A DNA stretch of 64,000 nucleotides from Haladaptatus pallidirubidus (GCF_020700235.1 NZ_CP085301.1:434001-498000); one strand, 5' to 3'. Shown: positions 52,674 through 61,756, counted from the first letter of the stretch. The notes: a model not told the origin generated them from the sequence alone. Numbers and translations are program-made.

Positions 52674-52985
52674 CTATTCGACGGACACGACGTTCCACTC
52701 GTCGTCGGTCACGCGCTGTTCGGCCAGCGTCTCGCCGTCGCCGAGCAGGCGAAACGAAAACCCTTCGCCGTCGCGTTCGGTTTGGAGTCGCGTCGTCGTC
52801 ACGTCGGCCGTAACTTCGGTTCGCCGTTCGTCAGGAACCCAGTCGTCGCGCACCGCAGTCAGTCCGTAATCGGCGTACGCGAGGCTGGTCGATTCCTCGA
52901 TTGTACCGTCGGTTCTAACCTCCGCGACGATTTCCTCGGTCGGTTCGGTTTCCCGAATGACGAACGTGTAGGTCGTTCGTGACAT
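52674..52985 (-). CDS. hypothetical protein, probable all-beta fold
   Basis: A 103-residue acidic protein alternating short strands: TTYTFVIRETEPTEEIVAEV, TSLAYADYGLTAVRDDWVPD and GFSFRLLGDGETLAEQRVTD. It has neither signal peptide nor membrane helix. I recognise no family. Composition and the position between two ordinary genes on the same strand support it as real. Confidence 0.6.
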   Translation of the reverse strand: MSRTTYTFVIRETEPTEEIVAEVRTDGTIEESTSLAYADYGLTAVRDDWVPDERRTEVTADVTTTRLQTERDGEGFSFRLLGDGETLAEQRVTDDEWNVVSVE

Positions 52986-53042
52986 ACGAATCGTTTTCGT
53001 GCAGTCGCCTATCGCCGCAGGGGTTGCATTCGCAGGTCGTAT

Positions 53043-53351
53043 TTATTCCACCCGTTCGAGGACGATTCCGGCGGAAAATCCGCCGCGGTCGTCGGCTTTC
53101 TCGACTCGCAGTCGTTCCAGTTCGTCGGGCGAAACATCTGCGCGATCGGCCAGCGCGTACACGACCTCGAGTACGTCCGCCAGCTCTTCGGGGTCACCGG
53201 ATTCGTGGAACTCGGCGACCTCCTCGTCCAGTTTTTCGGCAAGCCTGCGTTCGTACTCGTCGCCGTCCGTGACGTTTGTTTTCGGCGTTTCACCGTTTTC
53301 CTCGATTATTTCGGGGATTCGGTCGCGGACGAGTTTGTCGTAACGGGTCAC
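53043..53351 (-). CDS. MazG-like nucleoside triphosphate pyrophosphohydrolase
   Basis: A 102-residue all-alpha NTP-PPase. The start TRYDKLVRDRIPEIIEENGE is typical of the phosphoribosyl-ATP pyrophosphohydrolase-like/MazG-like group. The metal sites are KLDEEVAEF (ExxE) and EELADVLEVVYALA (ExxD). It would clear aberrant nucleotides by splitting off pyrophosphate. The tail ADDRGGFSAGIVLERV is shared by relatives. Confidence 0.9.
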   Translation of the reverse strand: MTRYDKLVRDRIPEIIEENGETPKTNVTDGDEYERRLAEKLDEEVAEFHESGDPEELADVLEVVYALADRADVSPDELERLRVEKADDRGGFSAGIVLERVE

Positions 53352-53410
53352 ATGAAAAACGCCCGAGCGAACGAAAAAAAATACCGCCGTCGCCTCGCTT
53401 CGTCGTCCCG

Positions 53411-53585
53411 CTATCGCTGTGGTTCGAAGGCGGAGAGACTGCCGTCGTCGCTACCGGTGTAAACGCGCTCGTTGTTTGCGAAGGGGGGTGTTCTCACCGC
53501 GCCCCTCGACTCGAAACGTCTTCCTCCGTTCCGCGCGTCGAATCCAGCAGATAGACGCGGCCGTCGCTTGCGCCGACGTAAACCG
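53411..53585 (-). pseudogene. 3' remnant of a PQQ-like beta-propeller gene, frameshifted
   Basis: On the minus strand 53585 to about 53490 reads TVYVGASDGRVYLLDSTRG, one PQQ-type propeller blade. The frame then breaks near the RGA codons at about 53498-53500. The next frame continues GAVRTPPFANNERVYTGSDD and ends LSAFEPQR at TAG 53411-53413. The blade repeat (VY-G-x-DG-x-VY-x-LD) is unmistakable, but only about 58 residues remain and there is no start. It abuts the stop of the histidine kinase gene directly. It is a decayed end of a larger gene. Confidence 0.7.
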
Positions 53586-54644
53586 TTAGTTAGGATTTGA
53601 ATCCTCGCGATTTTCTTCGATATTTTCCGCGGGAATAGCCCTGAACCGTAGTTTGAACACCGCGCCCTCGTCGCCGTTTTCGACCCCGATGCCGCCGCCG
53701 TACTTCTCCAGCAGTCGGGCGACAAAAAAGAGGTCGAGGCCCTGCCCGTGGTGAAGCGGGCTGATTTCCTCCCGACCGAAGATTAAGTCGTGTTCGTTCG
53801 CAGAAATACCCGGGCCGTCATCAGCAACCGTCACTGTGGCGACCGAATCGTCGCTATCGAGACGAACCGAGACGGTTGGAACGGACGAGTCGTTGTGCTC
53901 GACGGCGTTTTCGAACACGGCTTCGATTGCGGTTCCGGCGGCGTCGTCGGCGGCGACGAAGACTGGATCAGTGCCGAGTTCTGCACTGAATTCCGCCTCT
54001 GGATACATTTTTTGAGCGGAACGGAGTTCGTCTCGGAGGAGTTCGTCGAGGCGAACAGGCGCGAGCGAGGGGTCGGTTCGCTCGGAGAGCAGTTCGTCCA
54101 GATTGCGAGCCGTTTCCGCGTACTTGATGATGGAGTCGATGCGGTTGCGAGCGGTCGAAAGCGACCGCACTAACTCCTCGTCTTCCAGTTCGTCGGCGAC
54201 GATATCCACGTGCCCGAGGATAACGTTCGCGTCGTTTCGCAAGTTATGCCGGAGGACGCGGTTCAGGATTCGAAGACTCTGTTCGTACTGTCGGCGCTCG
54301 GTGAGATCCGAAAAGAATCCGGCGTATCCGCGGAGTTCTCCGTCGATTCGAACAGGGACGCACGAACCGCGACCATAAACCATCCGCCCATCCTTCATCG
54401 TTGTCTCGAACCCGCCGACCCACGGTTCGCCCTTTGCCAGCGATTCTATCATCGCTTCGTATATCACCGGTTCGCTGAACAGGTTTATCGGCGTATCTCC
54501 GACAAGTTCGTCCCTACTGTAGCCGGTAAAATCGATACAGGCCTCGTTTACGTCCTGTATGACGAAATTCGAATCGGTGATAACGGCGGGATTTTTCGTC
54601 TCCCGGAAGGCGGTTTTGTAGATAGCCGACTCGAAACACTCCAT
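53586..54644 (-). CDS. PAS-domain sensor histidine kinase
   Basis: A 352-residue soluble kinase. A PAS domain covers about residues 8-120 (NPAVITDSNFVIQDVNEACI, GYSRDELVGD). The H box is NRVLRHNLRNDANVI with the phosphoryl-acceptor His133. The catalytic domain has N box VFENAVEHND, G1 ADDGPGI and G2-like GQGLDLFFV. There is no membrane helix, so it would sense a cytoplasmic signal. No response regulator is adjacent, as is common in haloarchaea. The final codons abut the propeller remnant. Confidence 0.93.
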   Translation of the reverse strand: MECFESAIYKTAFRETKNPAVITDSNFVIQDVNEACIDFTGYSRDELVGDTPINLFSEPVIYEAMIESLAKGEPWVGGFETTMKDGRMVYGRGSCVPVRIDGELRGYAGFFSDLTERRQYEQSLRILNRVLRHNLRNDANVILGHVDIVADELEDEELVRSLSTARNRIDSIIKYAETARNLDELLSERTDPSLAPVRLDELLRDELRSAQKMYPEAEFSAELGTDPVFVAADDAAGTAIEAVFENAVEHNDSSVPTVSVRLDSDDSVATVTVADDGPGISANEHDLIFGREEISPLHHGQGLDLFFVARLLEKYGGGIGVENGDEGAVFKLRFRAIPAENIEENREDSNPN

Positions 54645-54732
54645 GTCTCGATATGTAATCGAGAGCCGAAACGTATATTCTTATCGAGAGTACGTATCTT
54701 TTCGGATAGCTTTTATAAAATGTAGCAGAAAT

Positions 54733-54744
54733 GTTTTTATTATC
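54733..54744 (+). promoter_or_regulatory. TATA box of the terpene-synthase-like gene
   Basis: TTTTTATTATCC lies about 29 bp before the ATG at 54768, the spacing expected for a leaderless message. The promoter looks intact although the coding frame is interrupted. Confidence 0.5.
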
Positions 54745-54767
54745 CATACAGTAAAGAAGACACGAGA

Positions 54768-55751
54768 ATGCCCCGCCAACGGCTCGTCGACGAGCTACCG
54801 ATTCCTTCAGAACATCTGACAGAGATAGCAGCGGTAACGCTTCCCGATTCGGTTGCAAAGCTGTCAGATGAGTACGATACCGTTGTTGGCGACCGAGACA
54901 AGTTCCTCTGGCAGTGGATATACACGCTGTTCCCTTCGTTTACCCTTTCGTCCGTTCCGGCGGAATACGCGGAGACCGCTCGGACGCAGAAGACGATTCT
55001 CACGATGTTCGTAACCCTGCTGGACGACCTCGCGGAGAAGGGCAACGACCGAGAAACGCTGGAGGAGGCGTGTCAGATTCCGTATCGGCCCGAAACCGTA
55101 AATCCCGACAGGGAAGGTGTGAAAACGGAGCAGTTACGCTTCATCAAGCGGGTCTGGTCTGCCTTCGAAGACGGTATCGAAGATGCACCGAAGCACGACG
55201 AGTACAGGGATATCTTCGACTGCGATCTCCGGCAGACGCTGACCGCCATTGATTACTCCCGTGTGTTGAACGATCACGTCGAAATCGCAAATATGGCGGG
55301 AATAGAGCATTACGACCCGCACAATATGTTGATGTTTCCGTACGCTGACGTCGATTTGATGTTCTCGCCGTCGTTCGCCGCGAGCGACCTTTCGACGCTC
55401 CGGTCGGTCATCTGGGAATTGCAACGGATGGCTCGAATCGGTAACTAGACGACGACGTGGGAGCGCGAACTCGGCGAAGGAGATTACACGGCCGGGCCGG
55501 TCATCTACAGCCTCCAGGAAGGACTCATCTCGCTAGAAGATTTAAACCCCGACGACGACGATGCTATCGAGCGAGTGACGGAACAAATTCGGTCACACGA
55601 CATCGAAGACCGGTTCATCAACGAATGGGAACGGCGATACGAGGCCGTGAGGGAGCGACAAGAACGGGCGGACAGCGTCGATCTCGATTCCTTCGTAGAC
55701 GGGATGCGAACGGTGCTGGCGTACCAACTCGCGGCGCGCGGTCGGAAATAG
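54768..55751 (+). pseudogene. class I terpene-synthase-like gene with in-frame amber codon
   Basis: A 327-codon frame interrupted once by TAG at 55446-55448 (codon 227). Before it the protein has the first metal motif DDLAE (residues 86-90; DDxxE type) and helical character throughout. After it the same frame continues TTTWERELGEGDYTAGPVIY and stays coding-like to TAG 55749-55751. Around the amber codon the sequence is RIGN-stop-TTTWERE: Asn226, Thr230 and Glu234 match the NSE motif (N-D-x-x-S/T-x-x-x-E), and the stop falls on the second position. Without translation past it the second metal site is lost. A nonsense mutation (for example TGG to TAG) is likeliest. Confidence 0.72.
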
Positions 55752-55897
55752 CGCCATAGTGACAGATAATCAAATAATCCAGTGATAAATACGTGATTAT
55801 TGTACATAAACTATTAATTTAATATCAGATATAAAATGAAAAATTGATGGACGGATATAGAAAGTCACTTTTATGATGCCATGTGTACCCAATTGTC

Positions 55898-57502
55898 ATG
55901 GCATCAGATTTCGGAGCACTGTCGCTGGTACCACCGCTACTGGCCATCGTATTGGCCGTCACCACGCGGCGAGCGATGCTGTCGCTGTTCATCGGTGTCT
56001 GGGTTGGTGGCATCATCTACTCCGGTAGCCTCGGCGTCGCACAGATGTTCGACTGGATTATCTCGTCGATCGGCGAGAGCACGTTCAACGCGAAAATTCT
56101 CGTCTTTACCCTCCTGATAGGGGCCGGAATCGCGCTTATCTGGCGATTGGGCGGTGCGTTTGCCATCACGCGGTTCGCCACCCAGCGAATCGACTCGCAT
56201 CGTAGGGCGGGCATCACGACGTGGCTCCTCGGTCTTCTCTGGAACTTCGACGATTACGCCAACAACGCCATCGTCGGCAGTTCGATGAAAGACATCGCCG
56301 ACGAGATGAAGATGTCCCGCGAGAAACTGGCGTACATTCTCGACTCGACCGCCGCGCCGATGGCGACCATCGGGCTTTCCAGTTGGGTCGCGTTCGAAAT
56401 CGGACTGATACACACCCAGTACGAGGAACTCGGCATTCAGGGAGAGACCCCCACTGCGGCCACGACGTTCCTCCAGAGCATCCCCTTTAACATGTACGCG
56501 ATTCTCGCACTGGCGATGGTCGGCATCATCGTCATCACGCAGCGCGATTTCGGCGAGATGCTCACTGCCGAAAACCGCGCACAAACCACCGGAAACGTCA
56601 TTCGAGAAGAAGCTCAGCCACTACAGAGCATCAAGAAGGATTTGGGCGAACCCGCACTCGACGACGCACCCCTCCGGATGTTCCTCTTACCGGTTTTCGC
56701 GCTCGTCACCGTCGTCATCGGCGGGGCAGTGATAACGGGGTACGCCCCCGGACGGACGCCGATTGAGATGTTCGACAACACGGACGTCGCTGGCGCGCTC
56801 GTCTGGGGTTCGTTCGCCATGGTTGCGACGGGTATCGTCCTGTCGCAGGTTCACGGCGCGATGAGCTTAGACGAGACGATGGAAACCGTTCTCAACGGAT
56901 TCGGAACGATGCTTCCGGCGGTCAGTATTCTCGTGTTGGCGTGGTCTATCGGCTCCGTCGCCAGCGCGCTGGAAACCGGCGCTTACGTCACTGCGTACGC
57001 CGAAGGAGTCGTCTCACCACTCCTCCTGCCCGTCGTCATCTTCCTCATCTCCGCCTTCATCTCCCTCGCCATCGGCACGTCGTGGGGAACGATGTCGATA
57101 ATGACGCCGATAGTGATACCGATGGCGTGGAGTATCGGCGGCGAGTCGTCGCAGCTCATCGCAATTGCCGTGGGTGCGATGTTCAGCGGCGCTATCTTCG
57201 GTGACAACTGCTCCCCCATCTCCGACACCACGGTTCTCGCATCGACGTTTTCGGGGTCGGATCACATCGACCACGTCCGAACGCAGATGTACTACGCGGG
57301 AACCGTCCTCATCGCGACGGCGGCCATGTACCTACTGTACGGACTCACGAACGTCAATCCGCTCGTGCTCCTTCCGGTCGGCGTCGTAGTGTTGGTCGCA
57401 CTGGTCTACGCGTTTTCGGAGTGGGATGCAAATCGCAAGAATATCTCATCGAAACCGGCCGCGAAACGACAGTCGAAACCCGACGTGACTAGCGACGACT
57501 GA
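55898..57502 (+). CDS. nhaC: NhaC-family Na+/H+ antiporter (second copy)
   Basis: A 534-residue NhaC-family membrane protein from ATG 55898. TTTTATGA about 27 bp upstream supports this start. Landmarks match the 6.2-kb copy: NFDDYANNAIVGSSMKDIAD (about residues 115-134), GTSWGTMSIMTPIVIPMAW and FSGAIFGDNCSPISDTTVLA. Overall it is clearly a distant paralogue rather than a recent duplicate. The tail is basic-polar. The cation or organic partner cannot be told. Confidence 0.92.
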   Translation: MASDFGALSLVPPLLAIVLAVTTRRAMLSLFIGVWVGGIIYSGSLGVAQMFDWIISSIGESTFNAKILVFTLLIGAGIALIWRLGGAFAITRFATQRIDSHRRAGITTWLLGLLWNFDDYANNAIVGSSMKDIADEMKMSREKLAYILDSTAAPMATIGLSSWVAFEIGLIHTQYEELGIQGETPTAATTFLQSIPFNMYAILALAMVGIIVITQRDFGEMLTAENRAQTTGNVIREEAQPLQSIKKDLGEPALDDAPLRMFLLPVFALVTVVIGGAVITGYAPGRTPIEMFDNTDVAGALVWGSFAMVATGIVLSQVHGAMSLDETMETVLNGFGTMLPAVSILVLAWSIGSVASALETGAYVTAYAEGVVSPLLLPVVIFLISAFISLAIGTSWGTMSIMTPIVIPMAWSIGGESSQLIAIAVGAMFSGAIFGDNCSPISDTTVLASTFSGSDHIDHVRTQMYYAGTVLIATAAMYLLYGLTNVNPLVLLPVGVVVLVALVYAFSEWDANRKNISSKPAAKRQSKPDVTSDD

Positions 57503-57553
57503 GTGGGCAAAATTACGTCCGCGGTATTTTATCGTACTCTAACGTTTCCACGG

Positions 57554-58348
57554 CTATCCCAACGACACGTCGAGAAAGAGCATCACGACGATTCCGAGCA
57601 TCATCCCGAGGGTCGCCTCGCGTTCGTTTCCGCGGGCGTGCGTTTCGGGGACTATTTCGTCGCTGATGACGAACAGCATGCCGCCCGCGGCGAATCCCAT
57701 CGCGTAAGGGAGAATCGGCATCGCGACTTGTACCGCGAGGGCACCAAAAACGGCCAGCGGAATTTCGACCAGTCCAGCCCGGACGCCCGCGATTGCGGCG
57801 TAAAAGAGCGAGCCGAATCCGGCGTTCCGCGCCGCGACGGCGACGGCCAACCCTTCCGGAACGTTCTGAATCCCGATCGCCAGCGTCAGCGCGAGCGCGT
57901 CCCCGAGATTCCCCGCACCGAATCCGACGCCGACGGCGAGTCCCTCGGGCATGTTGTGAAGCGTGATAGCGACGATGAAGAGGAGGACGGAGGCGGTTCG
58001 CGGATCGCTAGTGCCGTTTTCTCGAACGTCCCCCGTGATAACAACGTGGACGTGGGGCACCCACTGGTCGGCCTGGTCTAAAACGAGGACGCCGAAAGCA
58101 AAGCCGACGATGACGGGAAACACGCCACCTGCCTCGATACCGGGGAGAATGAGACTCGTGAAACTGGCTGAAAGCATGACGCCCGCGGCGAATCCCAGCG
58201 CGGAATCCAAGGAGCGTTCCGACGGGTTTCGCCAGACGAGAACGAGCAGTGCGCCGAGCGTGTTGAGCGCCGCGATGATGATGCCGCCAGCGAGACCCCA
58301 CAAGACGCGATTTTGCCCGACGATTTCGACGAACAGGTCTTCTACCAT
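57554..58348 (-). CDS. ZIP-family metal transporter
   Basis: A 264-residue membrane protein from MVEDLFVEIVGQN (58348). ZIP helix IV reads ITLHNMPEGLAVGVGFG and helix V GIQNVPEGLAVAVAARNAG, carrying the His/Asn-x-x-Pro-Glu-Gly metal sites. A variable cytoplasmic loop with the short His motif VPHVHVVI precedes helix IV. The family imports Zn2+, Fe2+ or related divalent ions. It is convergent with the NhaC gene and divergent from a small zinc-ribbon gene. Confidence 0.92.
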   Translation of the reverse strand: MVEDLFVEIVGQNRVLWGLAGGIIIAALNTLGALLVLVWRNPSERSLDSALGFAAGVMLSASFTSLILPGIEAGGVFPVIVGFAFGVLVLDQADQWVPHVHVVITGDVRENGTSDPRTASVLLFIVAITLHNMPEGLAVGVGFGAGNLGDALALTLAIGIQNVPEGLAVAVAARNAGFGSLFYAAIAGVRAGLVEIPLAVFGALAVQVAMPILPYAMGFAAGGMLFVISDEIVPETHARGNEREATLGMMLGIVVMLFLDVSLG

Positions 58349-58464
58349 CGCACGAATCGTCCGGTCAGACGAATCGAGACGACAAAAAGCCGCGGTCGAA
58401 ACACAGGCCACTTCCAGCGCGGATGGACAGGGGGATTGAAATTCGCCGAGGTTGACGGGAACGT

Positions 58465-58608
58465 ATGGGGGTGTGTGACATCTGCGAGAAGCGTAAGTCA
58501 AAAGGAACGCAGTTGGTCGGCAGAACCGGGGAACTGTGGGTGTGTCGCGGCTGTATGATGCGGGCCGTCACCGGCAAGAAAGAGGAACTGTCGTTTATGG
58601 ACTGGTAG
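58465..58608 (+). CDS. 47-residue zinc-ribbon microprotein
   Basis: A 47-codon frame from ATG 58465 to TAG 58606-58608. MGVCDICEKRKSKGTQLVGR supplies Cys-x2-Cys, and LWVCRGCMMRAVTGK a second Cys-x2-Cys, spaced about 20 residues, so a four-Cys zinc ribbon is likely. The end is EELSFMDW. It lies 38 bp upstream of the alpha/beta hydrolase and divergent from the ZIP transporter. Role unknown; such microproteins often bind RNA or protein. Confidence 0.65.
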   Translation: MGVCDICEKRKSKGTQLVGRTGELWVCRGCMMRAVTGKKEELSFMDW

Positions 58609-58645
58609 CCGAGTTTTATGTCGCTCGTCGCCGTGGTGAAACGCA

Positions 58646-59593
58646 ATGACGAGCACACGGGCACGCGGGAAGTTCGACGGGTCGGAAGAGACACCCGAAC
58701 TGTCGCGTCTGCGGTACGCGAAGAACGACGCCGATTTCGAGAGCGAGGGAACGCGCTGTGCCGGGTGGCTGTACACGCCGGAGGGGAAAAAGAAACCGCC
58801 GGTCATCGTGATGGCACACGGCTTGGGCGGAGAGCGGACGTTCGGCCTACCGGAAATAGCGAAACGGTTCGTCGCCCGCGGATTTGCGGTCTTTCTGTTC
58901 GACTACCGAAACTTGGGCGACAGCGACGGTGAGCCGAGAAATCTCGTGAGCTTCTCCCGGCACGTCGCCGATTGGGAATCAGCCATCGACCACGTTCGGG
59001 GACTCGACGCCATCGACCGGCGGAAAATCGCACTGTGGGGCACGTCGTACAGCGGCGGGCACGTCATCGAAGCGGCCGCGGGCGACCACCGAATTGCCGC
59101 CGTCGTCGCGCAGGTTCCCTTCGTAGACGGCCGAGAGGAACTCCGCTCGGCGGGCATCAAAAAATCGCTGAAGGGGACGGTTTCGGGGCTGCGAGACCTC
59201 GTCCGAAAGTACACCTTTCGCAGCCCGCGAACAGTTCCGGTCGTCGGCGACCCCGACGAGTTCGCCGTGATAAACGCGCCGGGAGCGAAAGCCGGGTACA
59301 TGGACATCGTCCCCGACCCACCGGTGTGGGAAAACGAAGTTCCGGCGCGCGTGTTCCTCGACATTTCCCGCTACCGACCGATTTCGGTCGTCGAGGACGT
59401 GCCGTGTCCGCTGTTCTTGTTGGCAGGGCGGGACGACGAAGTCGTCTCCGCCTCGTCGGTGAAGGAGGCCGCGGAGACCGCTGATGCGACCTACGTCGAA
59501 CTCCCAATCGGCCACTTCGACGCGTACAATTCGGCGTTAGAGGAGGTTTTAGGCTACGAGATGGCGTTTTTCGACCACCATCTCCAAAATTGA
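58646..59593 (+). CDS. alpha/beta hydrolase
   Basis: A 315-residue serine hydrolase. VIVMAHGLGGERTFGLPEIA carries the oxyanion HG motif, and IALWGTSYSGGHVIEAAAGD the nucleophile Ser (about residue 134). The acid lies in LFLLAGRDDEVVSA and the His in LPIGHFDAYN. A helical cap with VRKYTFRSPRTVP covers the site. It resembles haloarchaeal dienelactone hydrolase-like or YcjY-type proteins; the ester or peptide substrate is unknown. GGTGA about six bases before the ATG is its ribosome-binding site. Confidence 0.9.
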   Translation: MTSTRARGKFDGSEETPELSRLRYAKNDADFESEGTRCAGWLYTPEGKKKPPVIVMAHGLGGERTFGLPEIAKRFVARGFAVFLFDYRNLGDSDGEPRNLVSFSRHVADWESAIDHVRGLDAIDRRKIALWGTSYSGGHVIEAAAGDHRIAAVVAQVPFVDGREELRSAGIKKSLKGTVSGLRDLVRKYTFRSPRTVPVVGDPDEFAVINAPGAKAGYMDIVPDPPVWENEVPARVFLDISRYRPISVVEDVPCPLFLLAGRDDEVVSASSVKEAAETADATYVELPIGHFDAYNSALEEVLGYEMAFFDHHLQN

Positions 59594-59661
59594 TAGATGA
59601 AGGGAATATATCCGAGAGTAAGAGTTGACTTTATATCGTTTGGTGTATTCTCGTATAATAT

Positions 59662-60057
59662 ATGACGATGAAACCATCTAACAATCTGAACCATTGTAAG
59701 ACATCGAACAATCGAAACGAAATCGTCTCGATCGAAGATATCTTCGACGTGCTTACTGCGCCAGAACGACGTGCGGTGCTGTACGCTCTGTGCAACCAAT
59801 CGAAGCCGATAGATGTAGACGAATTGAGTAGAAAGGTAGCGTCGGCGGACGTCGGCAACACGCGGAACTCTCCCGAGCAAATCAAACCCATCCTTCACCA
59901 CGTTCACTTGCCAAAACTCGAACAGTTCTCCCTCGTGGAATACGACCGCGATCTAGGTACTGTTGAAATAAAGCGACTGCCGCGGCGATTGAAGCGCTAT
60001 CTTCAATTTACCGCGGCGGATGAAATGGAAGCGTGTTTGGAGGATGTGACCGCGTAG
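59662..60057 (+). CDS. winged-helix DUF7344-like regulator
   Basis: A 131-residue protein. DIFDVLTAPERRAVLYALCN and PIDVDELSRKVASAD are the first helices of a winged helix, and LHHVHLPKLEQFSLVEYDRD the recognition and wing part, as in haloarchaeal DUF7344 proteins. TTTATATC at 59630-59637 lies about 29 bp before the ATG. The first 20 residues are Asn/Ser-rich and poorly conserved. Targets unknown. Confidence 0.85.
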   Translation: MTMKPSNNLNHCKTSNNRNEIVSIEDIFDVLTAPERRAVLYALCNQSKPIDVDELSRKVASADVGNTRNSPEQIKPILHHVHLPKLEQFSLVEYDRDLGTVEIKRLPRRLKRYLQFTAADEMEACLEDVTA

Positions 60058-60082
60058 TCGAAAACACGGTTGAAAGAACTGT

Positions 60083-60577
60083 TCAGCCGAGCGCGTGGCC
60101 GAGGAACCACGCGCCAGCGATGATGATAGTTCCACCAGCGAACAGTAGATAGTTCGCCTTCGGGTCGCTGGCCGGTGTGATGTCGAGCGTGAAATGCTTG
60201 TCCGAAACCGGCCAGAACGGGCGAATCCCCATCGGCGTCAACACGTCCGCGAGAAGGTGGGAGACGATGGTGAGCGTTCCGACCAGCAGTCCGAATCCGG
60301 CGAACCACAGTCCGACGGAGACGCCACCGTCGACTCCGGCGAGAACGCCAGCCGCGGCACCCGAAAGCAGTCCGACGAGGAGCGCGAAAGGAATCGAATG
60401 CGTCGGGCCGCGATGTTGGAGTCTGATCGTCTTCGAATCGAGGTCGGGAAGCATCGCCAACGCGAGGGAGAGACCGGCACCTAAAAACGCGCGGTCTGTC
60501 AGTCCGGCGGCAACGAGGACGCCGGCAATCGGCGCGTAGAGCGTGAGTGCAACGCCGAAATGACCGGGTCGATACAT
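60083..60577 (-). CDS. DUF457/YdjM-type membrane-bound metal-dependent hydrolase-like protein
   Basis: A 164-residue membrane protein: MYRPGHFGVALTLYAPIAGV starts with the family His. PDLD lies near residue 45, and HRGPTHSIPFALLVGLLSG (about residues 55-73) is the HRGxTHS motif. SHLLADVLTPMGIRPFWP is the third landmark. It is the same superfamily as the gene at 124-762 but shorter and closer to the consensus. Exact function is unknown. Confidence 0.85.
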   Translation of the reverse strand: MYRPGHFGVALTLYAPIAGVLVAAGLTDRAFLGAGLSLALAMLPDLDSKTIRLQHRGPTHSIPFALLVGLLSGAAAGVLAGVDGGVSVGLWFAGFGLLVGTLTIVSHLLADVLTPMGIRPFWPVSDKHFTLDITPASDPKANYLLFAGGTIIIAGAWFLGHALG

Positions 60578-60649
60578 GATTTTCGCAAGAGCCGAGCGGG
60601 GTTAACTCCGACGGAAACCGGTTTTACGAACCCACCCGTCTGAACTCGC

Positions 60650-61339
60650 ATGGACGGATTGACGGCGGTCGTCACGGGCGGCACGCGAGGAATCGGTCGG
60701 CAGGTAACGCGCGCCTTCGCAGAAGCGGGCGCGAACGTCGCTCTCTGCGGGCGTGACGCGGATGCAGTGGACGAAACGGTCGCCGCCATCGAAAACGCGG
60801 GCGGAACCGCCGTCGGACTCCGGGCCGACGTGCGTGACGAGTTCGACGTGGAGCGGTTGATGGAAACCGCGGCCCGGTTCGAAAACGACGGCATCGACGT
60901 GGTCGCGGCGAACGCCGGAATCTACCACGGAACGCCGGGCGAGACGCCGCTCGTCACCGAACCCTACGCCGCGTTCGACGACACGTTCCGAACGAACTGC
61001 CGCGGGGTGTTCACCGCGATTCGGGAGTCGCTACCCCACCTCTCCGAAAGCGCCAGAGTCGTCGTTCCGACCGGCGGAATCGGCCACGAGACAGAGGCAG
61101 GGTACGGTTCCTATGCCGTGTCGAAAGCCGGAGCGGAAGCACTCGTTCGCGGGTTTTCCGCGGAAATCGACCAGACGGTCGTCGGACTCGACCCCGGCGC
61201 TGTCGCCACGGAGATGATGGGTGGACGGGGTCGAGAGCCCGAAACAGTCGCAGAGATGTTCGTCTGGGCGGCGACGGACGCGAAGGACGTGAACGGCGAA
61301 ATAGTGGGACTGAAGCAGTGGCGACAAGCGACGCGATAG
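60650..61339 (+). CDS. short-chain dehydrogenase/reductase
   Basis: A 229-residue classical SDR. The dinucleotide motif is VVTGGTRGIGRQVTRAFAEA (residues 6-25), NAG is in VAANAGIYHG, and the catalytic Tyr/Lys are in YGSYAVSKAGAEALVRGF. An upstream Ser position is less clear (VVVPTGGIGHE), so the catalytic triad may be atypical. It interconverts alcohols and ketones with NAD(P)(H). Substrate unknown. Confidence 0.9.
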   Translation: MDGLTAVVTGGTRGIGRQVTRAFAEAGANVALCGRDADAVDETVAAIENAGGTAVGLRADVRDEFDVERLMETAARFENDGIDVVAANAGIYHGTPGETPLVTEPYAAFDDTFRTNCRGVFTAIRESLPHLSESARVVVPTGGIGHETEAGYGSYAVSKAGAEALVRGFSAEIDQTVVGLDPGAVATEMMGGRGREPETVAEMFVWAATDAKDVNGEIVGLKQWRQATR

Positions 61340-61756
61340 GGAGTAGAAGAGCAGTTGGGAGGGGTTTTTTATCGCCGATTTTTCGGGAGGGACGGCGTGG
61401 TTTGTGTGATCGCCGAAGCACGAACTACGCCGTTAGAGGCCGGGCGTGCCGTGACACGTCCGGCCAACCCAAATTCGACCCGCCGTTTTCGATGAAATCC
61501 ATCTTTCCCGTAAACGACACCATGACGAACATCCACTTGGCGGACGAATGTGGCGCACTCGCCCGCCTGCTGATCTGGTCGGACACGGACGAGTGAGCTC
61601 GGGCGTGGGTTGCGCGTAGCAGTTGGAAAAACTCACAATCTGTTCCAGTCGTTCCGAATCAGTAATAATGTGACAAATTATATACTGTTCTGCAATCCGT
61701 CACATCGTGCAGAGCCGAAACGTTAAGTCAGCAGTGTGAGAAATGGTGTCTACCTG
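61340..61756. other. gene-free interval before the coiled-coil/DedA operon
   Basis: About 415 bp. On the plus strand a 34-codon frame from 61492 (MKSIFPVNDTMTNIHLADEC) ends at TGA 61594-61596; its composition is plausible but there is no clear start signal, and an overlapping minus-strand frame exists. From about 61640 the sequence becomes AT-rich (ACAAATTATATACTG near 61673), which suits the promoter of the following operon. Confidence 0.3.
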
